From Phlyctochytrium arcticum (lineage: Eukaryota > Chytridiomycota > Chytridiomycetes > Chytridiales > Chytridiaceae), in assembly GCA_025602905.1 (NCBI GenBank), contig JAHLKI010000041.1:115683-179682 (forward strand): DNA of 64,000 nt, read 5' to 3'. The position numbers and the translations under genes were made by a program. The notes beneath the pieces are model-generated. The model was not told the DNA's origin. It saw nothing but the letters and a program-made list of their open reading frames with translations, and searched no databases. Positions 1 through 8,136 of this stretch are shown here, one piece after another (within the stretch, counting starts at the first letter, position 1; each line of letters opens with the position of its first letter).

Positions 1-423
1 CATGAGCGTGAATCTTACCGATATCCCTTCTCTTGACTCTGTTCCATCTCCTTTTGGACGGATTCAAACCAATTGAAGAATTTTTGGGAGGTTTCCACAG
101 GTCTCGACAGACCAAAAATCTCGGATAGATCGGTGGTTGTGGCCACTGGGGCAACGGGAAAGGCATCGTCTTTGTCTTCATCCGTATCATCAAGCTATAT
201 GCGAACCAGAATGAGTCGAAATCGTTCCGGTAAAAGACATAGAGAGAAGCTAAAGTACTTCTATTGGCAGTGGTGGTTGTGCGCATATATCTTGCAGTAG
301 GTTTATGACTCGCTTTTGTGCTTCATCCAGTACGATTGTTGCATCCCAATCTTCGACACTCGCCGCCGTCTTGTTTATGTTGGACAAGGCTGTATATGTA
401 GGTACCGCAGTGACAGCAGCCAT
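1..423 (-). CDS. COG3: COG3, conserved oligomeric Golgi complex subunit 3 (5' exons, partial)
   Basis: Subunit of the COG tethering complex that captures vesicles recycling within the Golgi. Two exons are readable: 423-259 (55 codons, starting at the ATG at 423) and 194-19. They are joined by a 64-nt GT-AG intron (258-195), and a further donor (GTAAG) begins at 18, so the rest lies left of the window. Exon 2 carries the hydrophobic-aromatic segment with FFNWFESVQKEMEQ followed by EKGYR, which resembles the start of the COG3/Sec34 coiled-coil region (known pattern QFxxWFxxLxxxM...YR). Exon 1 has a WD-containing stretch and a PLPIE segment, also like COG3 N termini. The match is from memory of the family; no alignment was run. 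Confidence 0.72.
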
Positions 424-851
424 TTTCCGCACACTCCTTTATCCTCGTTCCAAGCACCACCAGATCTGCAGACTGCAGCCAGCACCTCCACCACTCTGCT
501 TTGTCACTGGAGCTCTGGAGCTTGGAGGACAGCACCTGGCGACAATTGGTCACTACTGCGCCACACGACTTAACCAGATACCGCTACTATATTCGCAAAG
601 ATTCGAACCATTATTACATAATCACGATTACAGTGAAGCAGTGAAGGGACGTTATGAGGGAGGTAATATCCGGTTCCAATCGCCGGGAGACAAGCCGACC
701 TCTCGGTCAGATCTAAACAAACGAAAATTTCAAAGTGCGCGAATTTCAAAGTGCGCGAAGCGACTCCGACACACATTGCCAAGATCTCACGATACATCGC
801 AATTGTACAATTCGCCAATAGTCCTGTGCATAGGTAACTTTACAGCAACAC
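424..851. other. Intergenic region between COG3 and the left MULE
   Basis: No convincing gene. The open frames here overlap in opposite directions and have no recognisable motifs. It should hold the COG3 promoter (transcribed leftward). A short direct repeat (about 15 nt, AAATTTCAAAGTGCGCGAA-like) lies at about 725-758. Confidence 0.5.
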
Positions 852-2954
852 ATGCCTTTGGTCTGTTATTTAACCAATTGTTTCAAGAAAATGACCCAGT
901 CCAGTTTACTCCTCAAAGAAGTCCGAGAACGACTTTACCAACCCGCTGCAAAGTTTACACTGACCAAGAAAGAGTTTGATGAGCAGTGGCAAGTGGCGGA
1001 TAACATGTGGACTAGACTCAACAAGAAAGCATCAGCCGGCACGAGAAGGTCCGTTAAAGTCACGACAATATACACCTGTCGAATGGCAGCGAAACGACAG
1101 CCTCATTCTTCGGGACCCCGTGAAGATGATACTGGCTCAATCAAGAGACGAGTAACTTCGACTCACATTCCTATAGATTGTCCCGTTAGATTGCGCGTTG
1201 TGGAGGATACTCAGACCGCCATGGTTTCGGTCGACCTTCAGCCGCAGTATGGAACAAAGCACTTACACCATACATTGGAAGACGTCGATCGACGCAAAAT
1301 ATGCGCTGCTGCACAGGAGATCATCAATAGCGAGGCTTTCAAGCCCTACCAGTCCAAGGAAATCGCAGGCGTCTTACCTGTAATGGTTGCCAAGGAATTT
1401 GACCCACAATATTTCGCGACACTGGGTGTCGATCTTTTGACAGCTAAAACTGTCTGGAATGCCAAAAGAAGAGACCCTGAATTCAAAACAAACCCCGAAT
1501 CGCAAATTCAGGATCCAGATGTAGTTGAGGCAGAACAAGAACTACAAAAGGCTGGATATGTCACCCAGCGCTTTCTTGTTGCCCCTACTGACGAAATTGG
1601 TGCCACTGAAGGATTAGCATTTGGCAGAAAAGAAGAATTGAAGGTACTGCAGGAATGTAGTTATCTTGTGTTGATGGATTCCACCCACAAGACGAACCGC
1701 TGGGACTGGAGGCTATTTACGTGCATGGTGCGGAATAAAACAGGGTCTTGGGTTCCAGCCGGACAATTTTTTGCTCAGCGTGAAAACGGCGAGGGTGTGT
1801 ACTCTGGGCTTAATGCCTTGCGAAATCTTGTTCTCGCTGAAACTGGAAAGAAGTGGATTCCAAACAATGTGATGATTGACCAATCTCATATTGAGAACCT
1901 TGGCATCCGGAAGGCTTTTCCAGGCATGGCAGCTGGTGAAGAAACACCCCGTATTTATTATTGCAAGGTTTGGCATGCTGTTTCCTTGTTTAATGTGGCA
2001 TTCAGGAAAGAGGCTAACGAGGAGAGAGACTGACGCTCACTATTCCAGGTTCACGTCATGCGTACGTTTATGAAGCATTTGACCAGTCACCGTGCGACAT
2101 ACGCCAAGATGATGCATGCTCTTAATAAGAGGACCCGCCTCGGTTGCCGTCAATTGGTCGACGAAGCAATCGCCGGAGCTCCTGCACATATGGCGACATA
2201 TCTTAAAAGAAACTGGACCAACACGGATCATCTTGAATGTTGGTCGATGGGTGCAAGGCAGCATTCGCCAGTGCTCCTGCAGATAACGTCGACCAACGCT
2301 CTCGAGTCCTACCACAAGCAATTAAAGGATGTTGGCAAGCCAACTGCTACACTTTGTGGGGCGGTCAAAACTATTGTGAATGTCAACGAGCGCTACGCTA
2401 AAAACGCGGCACAGCAAGATTACACGTTCCGCCGTAAGCGCTTGACTCACACTGCCCAGTATCCTGCTCTAGCAAAGTTACCGCATCCATTACAACGTCT
2501 TGTGGTCGATCAGATTATGATGGTCGCCGTTCGCATCGAAAAGGGTAAGCCAGTGCCCCAAATCGACAACCTCGACTGCAATTGCATGTTTGCCCGCCAG
2601 TATATGCTCCCGTGTGTCCATCTCTTTCACCAAGACATGTGCGCGGAGGAGACCATTTTCACCGACGCCGCGTGGGAAAGGTTTATTGGAGATTTTGAAG
2701 AATCGGGATTTGAGCTTTATTGGGGCCGAGGAACGGCGCCTGTCAGGGAAATTGTGGTGACTCCGGCGCAGGTCAAGAAGAACCACCGCAAAACCCGCGT
2801 AAAGGCAGCTGTGGAGCAACTTCAAAGCTTCCATTTCAAGCTCGAGGACCACCTTGAAGCAAACCCCATTTTTGAAGCGATGATGGAACGATTCTTAGCT
2901 CAATTAGAAGGCTATACTAGTCAGACTACAACCCAAGTTTGGAAATGGCACTAG
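852..2954 (+). CDS. MULE (Mutator-like) transposase, left copy, spliced
   Basis: DDE transposase of the Mutator-like superfamily. Two in-frame ORFs (852-2033 and 2058-2954) join cleanly across a 69-nt intron (1980-2048) with a GT start, a CTGAC branch-like motif and CAG end, which removes the TGA at 2031. Catalytic-type motifs appear in order: first Asp in LVLMDSTHKTN (about 1660), second Asp in VMIDQSHIENLG (about 1870), the WH of the following helix, and Glu in NALESYHKQLK (about 2295). A SWIM zinc finger (CNCMFARQYMLPCVH, about 2575-2622) lies near the C terminus, as is usual for MULEs. The N-terminal start is uncertain; the ATG at 891 is an alternative. I did not find MULE terminal inverted repeats. 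Confidence 0.85.
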
Positions 2955-3228
2955 AAATAGAAGATAGAAGAGCGAATAGATAGTTTAAACTTTTTTGGTT
3001 GGCAATATATGTTGTGAACTTGTATTTCGAATTCCTTGGTCTGGACGTTGTTACCGAGCTGTCGGTCCGGAGGTGGCTTGGTTGTCTCCCCCCGGCGAGC
3101 GATTGGAACCGGATATTACCTCGCCCGAGACGCTCCCCGTTATGAGCAGGGAATTTAGAAAGTGTGCGGTCTTCGAAAGTGGTAGACTAAAACATAGAGC
3201 AATAACTAGTGACTAGACTGAATGATTA
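2955..3228. other. Flank between left MULE and the viral element
   Basis: No gene seen. This is the left junction sequence of the 33-kb element, probably the 3' UTR or outer part of the left MULE. Confidence 0.4.
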
Positions 3229-3233
3229 GACAT
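3229..3233. repeat. Target-site duplication, left copy (GACAT)
   Basis: GACAT directly precedes the left terminus (TGACACGG...) and is repeated directly after the right terminus at 36269-36273. A 5-bp duplication is the footprint of a staggered cut made by an RVE-type (retroviral-like) integrase. Counting the terminal A at 36268 as target gives AGACAT (6 bp), the length usual for Polintons. Confidence 0.85.
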
Positions 3234-3294
3234 TGACACGGTGCATAGACCCGAATTCCCTCTTAGAGGGAATTCGGGTCTATGCACCGTGTCA
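3234..3294. repeat. Terminal 61-nt palindrome (left tip)
   Basis: Two perfect 30-bp arms (starting TGACACGGTGCATAGACC) around a single unpaired T at 3264. It can fold into a long hairpin at the extreme end of the element. Possible roles are integrase recognition, replication initiation or a hairpin telomere; the sequence does not decide among them. Confidence 0.9.
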
Positions 3295-3486
3295 GTGACT
3301 GGGTTCCTATATAGATTTGACCTGGTCAAGCGCTTAAGATGCCGCCCGAGCTAATAGTATATATACATAGTTATATGGTTACATAATACAGATCTATCCT
3401 ATTAATAGAACTTTGACCAGATCCTGACCAGATCCAAGATCGAGTCAAATCCGAGGGCAACCGCCCATCTTGCCTTGAATCTCACA

Positions 3487-3825
3487 CTAATCTATCTGTA
3501 TCACTTCTGACTCGATGACGTCATCCGCCGTCTCTATTATATCGATATTCCGAACCCACACTTCATTCGTCGTCAGATACAATTCTCTGACTTCCTCTGG
3601 CATATTCGTCGCGTCTACGCGGCGGGATGTCAAGATCTTGAACTTTAACTTCTTCAAAATTGTCCCTCGCTTGATTTGATGGCTTGTTATATTCCGCAGC
3701 TTCATTGTCTTCTTGATTGTCGCTAACAAGTCTGTATGTTCCTTTATCAGCTTCTGCGCTTTCTTAAACTCTTCCGATTGATCCAAGTCTATCAGACGTT
3801 CCATCTTCTTCTCCAGGTAATCCAT
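3487..3825 (-). CDS. TIR-encoded 112-aa protein, left copy
   Basis: Not recognised. A lysine-rich, predicted mostly helical N-terminal half starting MDYLEKKMERLIDLDQ is followed by a basic stretch (KRGTILKKLKFK, about residues 52-64) and an acidic C-terminal tail ending in EVIQID. No membrane segment or cysteine cluster. The gene lies wholly inside the TIR, so the element carries two copies transcribed toward the two tips; this copy has Ala where the right copy has Val (RVDATNMPEE versus RVDVTNMPEE). A TATA-like stretch (TTTATATACTCG, read on the minus strand) lies about 70 nt upstream. The basic patch and terminal location would fit a DNA-end or replication-associated protein, which is speculation. 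Confidence 0.75.
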   Translation of the reverse strand: MDYLEKKMERLIDLDQSEEFKKAQKLIKEHTDLLATIKKTMKLRNITSHQIKRGTILKKLKFKILTSRRVDATNMPEEVRELYLTTNEVWVRNIDIIETADDVIESEVIQID

Positions 3826-3996
3826 TGATGCTAACTTGATGCTATTTGGCGCTAACTTGATTCTAACTGTGGATATCTGAGGCAGGACCGTCGCTTTATA
3901 TACTCGTGATTGTATCGATACCTTTTCTTTCTATGGATCGGAAAGACTCTCTTGCTCCTTCACTGCCGCTTATTCGCCCCGAGGTCCCATGCTACA

Positions 3997-4026
3997 TGTC
4001 GCCACTTGTCGCTACTTGTCGCTACA
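3997..4026. repeat. Three 10-bp tandem repeats in left TIR
   Basis: Units TGTCGCCACT, TGTCGCTACT and TGTCGCTACA follow each other directly upstream of the TIR gene; the mirrored set is at 35476-35505. Iterated short units beside an inverted repeat suggest a protein-binding array (replication or promoter), by inference. Confidence 0.7.
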
Positions 4027-4051
4027 CTTTTAGCAAAAAGTAGGAAAAATA

Positions 4052-4093
4052 CCACAAACGTAATAAACGTTTAAGTGTGTTTTACGTTTGTGG
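4052..4093. repeat. Nested inverted repeat in left TIR
   Basis: Arms CCACAAACGTAA (4052-4063) and TTACGTTTGTGG (4082-4093) are perfect 12-bp inverses. Between them is the inner palindrome TAAACGTTTA (4064-4073). Mirrored at 35409-35450. Candidate replication origin or operator; no functional proof. Confidence 0.7.
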
Positions 4094-4332
4094 AAAAATC
4101 ACGACTTCTTCAAATTGCTGAATATGATGAAGTATGTGGAAAAGTGATTAGATGACCCTCACCGCAACAAAACGCAACGGGGAAAATCTTGGACATATGA
4201 CTCACACTCTTGGTCAGACAATACCATCTCTATTCTTTATTGATTCGGGGATGATTCTTTAGCTATTCGAACATTGCATTATTTGAAGCTTTTATATTAC
4301 AAAGTCTTTTTCGAAAATATTCAATTGGTCAT

Positions 4333-5583
4333 CTAGATTACATCAACCAAGTCTGAAACACTGAGGGTAACGTTCTCTTGGTATGTCAACAACAAGCGAC
4401 AGTTGCTACTAGGTTTGTTGTTGGGGTCGTGTTCTGTAGTGAGTTTGAATACTGCATCTGTACCAGTAAAGTTCAATGCAGCCGGAACACCTTCTTCTAG
4501 AGATTGGAAAGCCCAGCCTGCGCTAAAGTACTTGTTGTTATAATCAGCCAAACTAGGAAGTGACAATTCACCCATAGAGTAAAAGTCATTCTGCTGCAAT
4601 TGAGTGACCAATAGAGTCTGAGGATTCGTTAGTGAATTCTGGAAGCCTCTGCCTGTATTATTCGGAATAACAATACCACCGATATTCATCCACCACTGGC
4701 GCAAGCCCTTCGAAGAACTAATGGCGTTCTTGTCCTTGGAAAGATCTTGCATTTGGTCGTCGTCAATCCATGAGAAATCAATAGATCGTAAAGAGCGCAC
4801 ACCAGAAAAGTTTGTAGAGTAGATTTGTCGACTAGCACCGTTACAATTAATTTCAACTTGAGTCGTTCGGACGTAATCGTAATTGATTGCTTTGCCAGCA
4901 CTAATCGACTTCTCCACTTGGAATACGTATTCAGGAGGAGGAGTAACACATGGGACCAAGAATTCAACGTTTCTGAATATAACTTCATCAACTGTATCAT
5001 TCAAGTAAAACTGTTTGGGATCGACTATAGTCAAGTATATATCAATATTCTGTGAGGGGTGAGCCCATATATGGAGGGGTCGTTCGTCATCACAGTGGAA
5101 AAATCCTATCGGCATGTGACTAGTGTAAGATACAGTAGGTGATGATTCAAATATATCCGTTGCGCCATAGCCGTTCATACTTCGAATCGTTTTCTTCAAC
5201 GTTTCAGGAATATACTTGTAGTTGTGAGTTAGATAATGAGGATAGTTGGGAATTTCCTGAATAACCTTGTTACCAATTTGAACACGCACACTTTGAATAA
5301 GACCATCGAGCCCCAATTCGGTATTCACAATACTATTCCCTGAAACGGGAACACCGTTTTTCATGGCAGTTACGTCAAATGAAAGAAGCAACTTTTGCAA
5401 TATCAAGGATCGAGAAGAATCATTTAAGGTAATCTTGATAGGGGTAGTTGTTCGAGTTTTCGACGTAAAGACATCTTGGCCTAAAGGGTTAAAAAACAAC
5501 CAAGATTCACCACGAGGGTCAGAATAGGGCTTACTATAGCGATTCGAATTAATTAGCCAGTTGCGCGGAATATTTTCAGACAT
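4333..5583 (-). CDS. Double jelly-roll major capsid protein (MCP)
   Basis: Putative main capsid shell protein (416 aa) of a PLV-type virion. The protein is beta-rich with few charged helices. N-terminal strands include TPIKITLNDSSRSLILQKLL; a QSVRVQIGNKVIQEIPNYPHY segment (about residues 95-115) follows; the linker region has a PPPEYVFQVEKSI segment; and a second barrel carries FSGVRSLRSIDFSWIDDD. This order resembles double jelly-roll MCPs of Polinton-like viruses, and the length lies in their range. It sits at the start of a minus-strand block with coiled-coil proteins and the penton-like protein, the usual morphogenesis neighbourhood. The ATG at 5583 follows an AT-rich TATATA-containing gap of 28 nt. 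The assignment rests on pattern and context, not alignment; a structure prediction should show two stacked eight-stranded barrels. Confidence 0.82.
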   Translation of the reverse strand: MSENIPRNWLINSNRYSKPYSDPRGESWLFFNPLGQDVFTSKTRTTTPIKITLNDSSRSLILQKLLLSFDVTAMKNGVPVSGNSIVNTELGLDGLIQSVRVQIGNKVIQEIPNYPHYLTHNYKYIPETLKKTIRSMNGYGATDIFESSPTVSYTSHMPIGFFHCDDERPLHIWAHPSQNIDIYLTIVDPKQFYLNDTVDEVIFRNVEFLVPCVTPPPEYVFQVEKSISAGKAINYDYVRTTQVEINCNGASRQIYSTNFSGVRSLRSIDFSWIDDDQMQDLSKDKNAISSSKGLRQWWMNIGGIVIPNNTGRGFQNSLTNPQTLLVTQLQQNDFYSMGELSLPSLADYNNKYFSAGWAFQSLEEGVPAALNFTGTDAVFKLTTEHDPNNKPSSNCRLLLTYQENVTLSVSDLVDVI

Positions 5584-5611
5584 GGTTTACTTAATGAATA
5601 TATAAAAAAAA

Positions 5612-6094
5612 TCAATACCCGAATATTCCGCCAAAGTTTTCTTCTTCAACTACTTTTTTTTCAACTTGTTTAGTTTTTTCAACTTGTTGTTTCTTTTGGG
5701 CCTTTGGTTTGACTTGCGTATTCTTCTGTTCTCTCAATTGTTTCTTTTGTAACCTTTCGAGACGTTTCTGTTCTTTTTCTTGTCGTTTACGTTCTTCTAA
5801 TTGATTCACCAAGTTGTAGGCCTCTTCAATTTTCCTCTGATATTCCAATTGTTCTCTTTCTTCATCCCGTTGTTTCTGCATAGTATTCAATTGAAGCTTC
5901 CTCGACTCTTGCGCTTTGCGTAGAGCTTCCTTTTGCTTCTCAGACATCTGCCTCTTTTTCTTGGGTGCTTCTTCAATTACAGTAGCTGTTGGTTCTTCTT
6001 CTTGTTGTACTGCTTCCCGTACAGGTTCTTGTACAACATCTTGTACCGGACTAGTTTCTTGTGGTTCAAGTAAAGCGTCTTCTTCAGTATTCAT
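5612..6094 (-). CDS. Glu/Lys/Gln-rich coiled-coil protein
   Basis: 160 aa. The acidic N-terminal 45 residues (many Glu, Val, Gln) are followed by a basic patch APKKKRQMSEKQKEALRKA. A long charged helix, about residues 55-130, is dominated by E, K, Q and R and almost certainly forms a coiled coil. The C terminus is Lys-rich and ends in a glycine/aromatic tag NFGGIFGY. No enzyme motif. It lies 28 nt upstream of the capsid gene on the same strand and may be co-expressed. A scaffold, core or DNA-condensing virion role is possible but inferred from position and composition only. Confidence 0.75.
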   Translation of the reverse strand: MNTEEDALLEPQETSPVQDVVQEPVREAVQQEEEPTATVIEEAPKKKRQMSEKQKEALRKAQESRKLQLNTMQKQRDEEREQLEYQRKIEEAYNLVNQLEERKRQEKEQKRLERLQKKQLREQKNTQVKPKAQKKQQVEKTKQVEKKVVEEENFGGIFGY

Positions 6095-6120
6095 TTTATC
6101 ATGTACAAAACAAAAAAAAA

Positions 6121-6291
6121 TTAGAGTAATTTGTTTAAAGTCTTGAGTGCTTTCTCTAGTTGTGTCAGTACTTTGTCTAATTTTTCTTTTTGTGACTTTT
6201 CAATTCTTTTTTGTGTCTTTTCCTTCTTGTTTCGTTTTTCGATCTCGTTTAATATTTTGTATGTCTCAAAAAATTCTTCTTCATTATCCAT
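6121..6291 (-). CDS. Small 56-aa coiled-coil protein
   Basis: Short ORF, ATG at 6291 and stop at 6121, between the 160-aa coiled-coil gene and the penton-like gene. The product begins MDNEEEFFETYKILNEIEKR and continues as an uninterrupted Lys/Glu/Gln/Leu-rich helix ending KTLNKLL. The composition matches the middle of the neighbouring 160-aa protein (both carry EKR..KEK..KR-type repeats), so it may be a truncated paralogue. Spacing (29 nt to the 160-aa gene, 25 nt to the penton-like gene) fits a compact viral block. Confidence 0.6.
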   Translation of the reverse strand: MDNEEEFFETYKILNEIEKRNKKEKTQKRIEKSQKEKLDKVLTQLEKALKTLNKLL

Positions 6292-6316
6292 TTTATCCTA
6301 ACAACAAAAAAAAATC

Positions 6317-7036
6317 TTATATTCTCACATCTTGGACGTCGTCGGCAAGGAGAAAGCGTACACTGAGAGGTGATTCTAGTGCCAATTCTTCGTTCGTCAT
6401 GCTATCTACAAGATGAAACTCTATTTTGCTAATAGTTTGATCCACAGTGAGCCACTCACTGTCGTTGGTAAAATTGATGACATCTCCGAAACTGTCTGGT
6501 ATTATTGTTGCTACTACACTGCTACCAATGTCATTGTAATCGGAAAGAAAACGAACTGAAGGTACGTTGATGTTGCTAGTAAGAAGTATGGGGTAAGAAC
6601 CACTGAGATTCACAGTATTCTTAAATGTGGCAGATTTGCCTAAAGGTGTCGCTGTGCGATTCGACATGCCACTGACACTGTACATCTTTGTTCCTTCTTT
6701 GCCAGGCAGAATACTGAAATCCTTATCAACACAAGTCAATGTAATGCGACGTGTAATTTGGTTGTAGGTTGCAGAATACGATTGGGAACCTGCAATAGTC
6801 ATGGCTGAGGCAATAGATTGTCCAAAGTTGGCAACGGTATAGTTCCCTGGTGGAACAGTTGCAACGATTGGATCGTCATTGCCGCTTTCTTTGAATACAA
6901 TGGTGTTGTTGGTTGAATTAATAAGATCGTAGTCTTGGATGAATGAGACACTGAGAATCTTGATGTAACTGACATTGCGACGACCTATCGGAAAGCTACG
7001 GCCTTTCAAGCTACAGAATGTCAACTCGTTGATCAT
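6317..7036 (-). CDS. Penton-like minor capsid protein
   Basis: 239 aa starting at the ATG at 7036 (MINELTFCSLKGRSFP); a longer open frame upstream overlaps the divergent ATPase gene and is not used. The protein is beta-rich. An N-terminal strand pair ends in TIVFKESG, then comes the signature-like ATVPPGNYTVANFGQSIASAM and the paired strands YSATYNQITRRITLTC. The C-terminal part has KIEFHLVDSMTNEELALE and a final strand SVRFLLADD. The PPGNYT/helix/YSATYN arrangement is what I associate with penton-like (single jelly-roll) minor capsid proteins of PLVs and Polintons. Location next to the packaging ATPase and MCP supports this. Confidence 0.8.
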   Translation of the reverse strand: MINELTFCSLKGRSFPIGRRNVSYIKILSVSFIQDYDLINSTNNTIVFKESGNDDPIVATVPPGNYTVANFGQSIASAMTIAGSQSYSATYNQITRRITLTCVDKDFSILPGKEGTKMYSVSGMSNRTATPLGKSATFKNTVNLSGSYPILLTSNINVPSVRFLSDYNDIGSSVVATIIPDSFGDVINFTNDSEWLTVDQTISKIEFHLVDSMTNEELALESPLSVRFLLADDVQDVRI

Positions 7037-7073
7037 CGTACTTGTTTCTTCTCTTATATAATAGAAAAGAAAC
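7037..7073. promoter_or_regulatory. Divergent promoter gap, penton-like / ATPase
   Basis: Only 37 nt separate the two divergent ATGs; the gap contains CTTATATAATAG, a TATA-like element usable in either direction. Confidence 0.5.
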
Positions 7074-7781
7074 ATGTATCGAGTGAAACCTATATACAAC
7101 AGTAAATCGGTAGCACCAGACAAAAGAGTACCCTTTCCCCTAGCATCTCCGGAGCTATGCTCGACGTTATGCGCGCCCAGAAAATCGGGCAAAACTAGTT
7201 ACGTGTGCGGAGTAATAAACGATGTCTATGCGCCAGTGGTTGACAAGGTGATTATCATGTCTGATACAGTAGAATACGATTTATGTATACAAGAATTGGC
7301 CAAAGTCACAAAGCATCAGAATATATTTTTTGCCGATGTAGTCTCTAATGAAAGTATCAAGAGTATTGTTGATTCGCAAATTGCAGGGGATTGTAAAGAC
7401 AAGATCCTATTATACATTGATGACGCGGGCGATTCGGCACGAAGTAAAGACTTGTCGCGTGAATTGGACAAACTCTTTACGAAGGGAAGACACTACAATA
7501 TCTCTATAATTGTGACATGTCAAAGCATCACCAGTCAGCTCTCTCGAAAACAAAAAAATTGCACAACTGAGTGGATCATATTCCGCAATAACAGAAAAGA
7601 TATGGAAACTCTGGCCGAGACTTTGGTGACAGCTTTTGCTGACAAGAAGGAAATATTAGACTATTTGGTTCAATGTACGACAAAGCCGTATTCGTTTTGT
7701 TATATAAATTTAGCTAATGATAATGCAAAGGAAATCTACACATACTGTGAAGACAATGTATTCAAATATTACTTTACTTGA
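7074..7781 (+). CDS. FtsK/HerA-type genome-packaging ATPase
   Basis: Motor that drives viral DNA into the capsid. 235 aa. Walker A is APRKSGKTSY (residues about 34-43), preceded by the typical strand TLC; Walker B is KILLYIDDAG (about 109-118), with the acidic pair DD. A sensor-like IIVTCQS segment follows, about residues 144-150. The length and motif spacing match the A32-like packaging ATPases of PLVs, virophages and Polintons. It starts 37 nt from the divergent penton-like gene. Its 3' end overlaps the convergent amphipathic-protein gene by 8 nt. Intact, with no missing catalytic residue. Confidence 0.9.
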   Translation: MYRVKPIYNSKSVAPDKRVPFPLASPELCSTLCAPRKSGKTSYVCGVINDVYAPVVDKVIIMSDTVEYDLCIQELAKVTKHQNIFFADVVSNESIKSIVDSQIAGDCKDKILLYIDDAGDSARSKDLSRELDKLFTKGRHYNISIIVTCQSITSQLSRKQKNCTTEWIIFRNNRKDMETLAETLVTAFADKKEILDYLVQCTTKPYSFCYINLANDNAKEIYTYCEDNVFKYYFT

Positions 7782-8079
7782 GGTTCGCTTCAAGTCTATC
7801 GGCAAATGCTTCTGAATTCTTATGCAGGTCGGATAGCTTCTTCACGCCGCTTTCTGCTTTGGAATTGAGGTCATTTGCTTTTCCTCTAATTTTCTCATTA
7901 AACAGATCGGGACTCTCTTGAATACTCTGGTTAACACCTTTTAGTAACTTCTGTCCTTTATTCGCGATTCCTACCGCTTGTGATGCAAACGATCGAGCTT
8001 TGTGGGCAAAGAGCGGTGCGTTTGTCCATGCTGTACGCAATCCTTGTTTTCCCTTATTGAAAAGGTTACGGAAACTCAT
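7774..8079 (-). CDS. Small amphipathic basic virion protein (protein VI/X-like candidate)
   Basis: 101 aa from the ATG at 8079 (MSFRNLFNKGKQGLRTAW); the in-frame ATG at 8118 is less likely because it falls in the AT-rich promoter gap. The N-terminal ~45 residues alternate basic and hydrophobic positions (RNLFNKGKQ, AHKARSFASQAV) and can form an amphipathic helix; the rest is a charged helical region. No cysteines or enzyme motif. Adenoviruses and PLVs carry small amphipathic minor proteins involved in capsid interior or membrane disruption; the analogy is inferred from size, charge and position between ATPase and other structural genes. Confidence 0.65.
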   Translation of the reverse strand: MSFRNLFNKGKQGLRTAWTNAPLFAHKARSFASQAVGIANKGQKLLKGVNQSIQESPDLFNEKIRGKANDLNSKAESGVKKLSDLHKNSEAFADRLEANLK

Positions 8080-8136
8080 GGTTTTGTTATATATTACATA
8101 GATTTTATATTCTCTCATGCATAGAGAAAAGAAAGA
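8080..8136. promoter_or_regulatory. Divergent promoter gap
   Basis: 57-nt AT-rich gap between divergent ATGs, with TTATATATTACA and TTTTATATTC TATA-like stretches. Confidence 0.45.

Larger units (their letters stand above)
3234..4271 (+). repeat. Left terminal inverted repeat (1,038 bp)
   Basis: Reverse complement of 35231-36268 (position x pairs with 39502 minus x). By eye there are only two differences: the central base of the terminal palindrome, and one C/T change giving Ala versus Val in the encoded 112-aa protein. It contains the terminal palindrome, one complete gene, three 10-bp tandem repeats and a nested inverted repeat. Near identity implies recent integration, or continued homogenisation through replication or recombination. 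Confidence 0.95.

Noticed and set aside
305..979. 224-codon plus-strand ORF at the left edge
   Set aside because: It is antisense to COG3 exon 1 and overlaps the MULE start in another frame; no motif.
3234..3294. Terminal palindrome as a transcription terminator
   Set aside because: It sits at both exact ends of the element and next to the target duplication, so a role in ends or integration is more likely.
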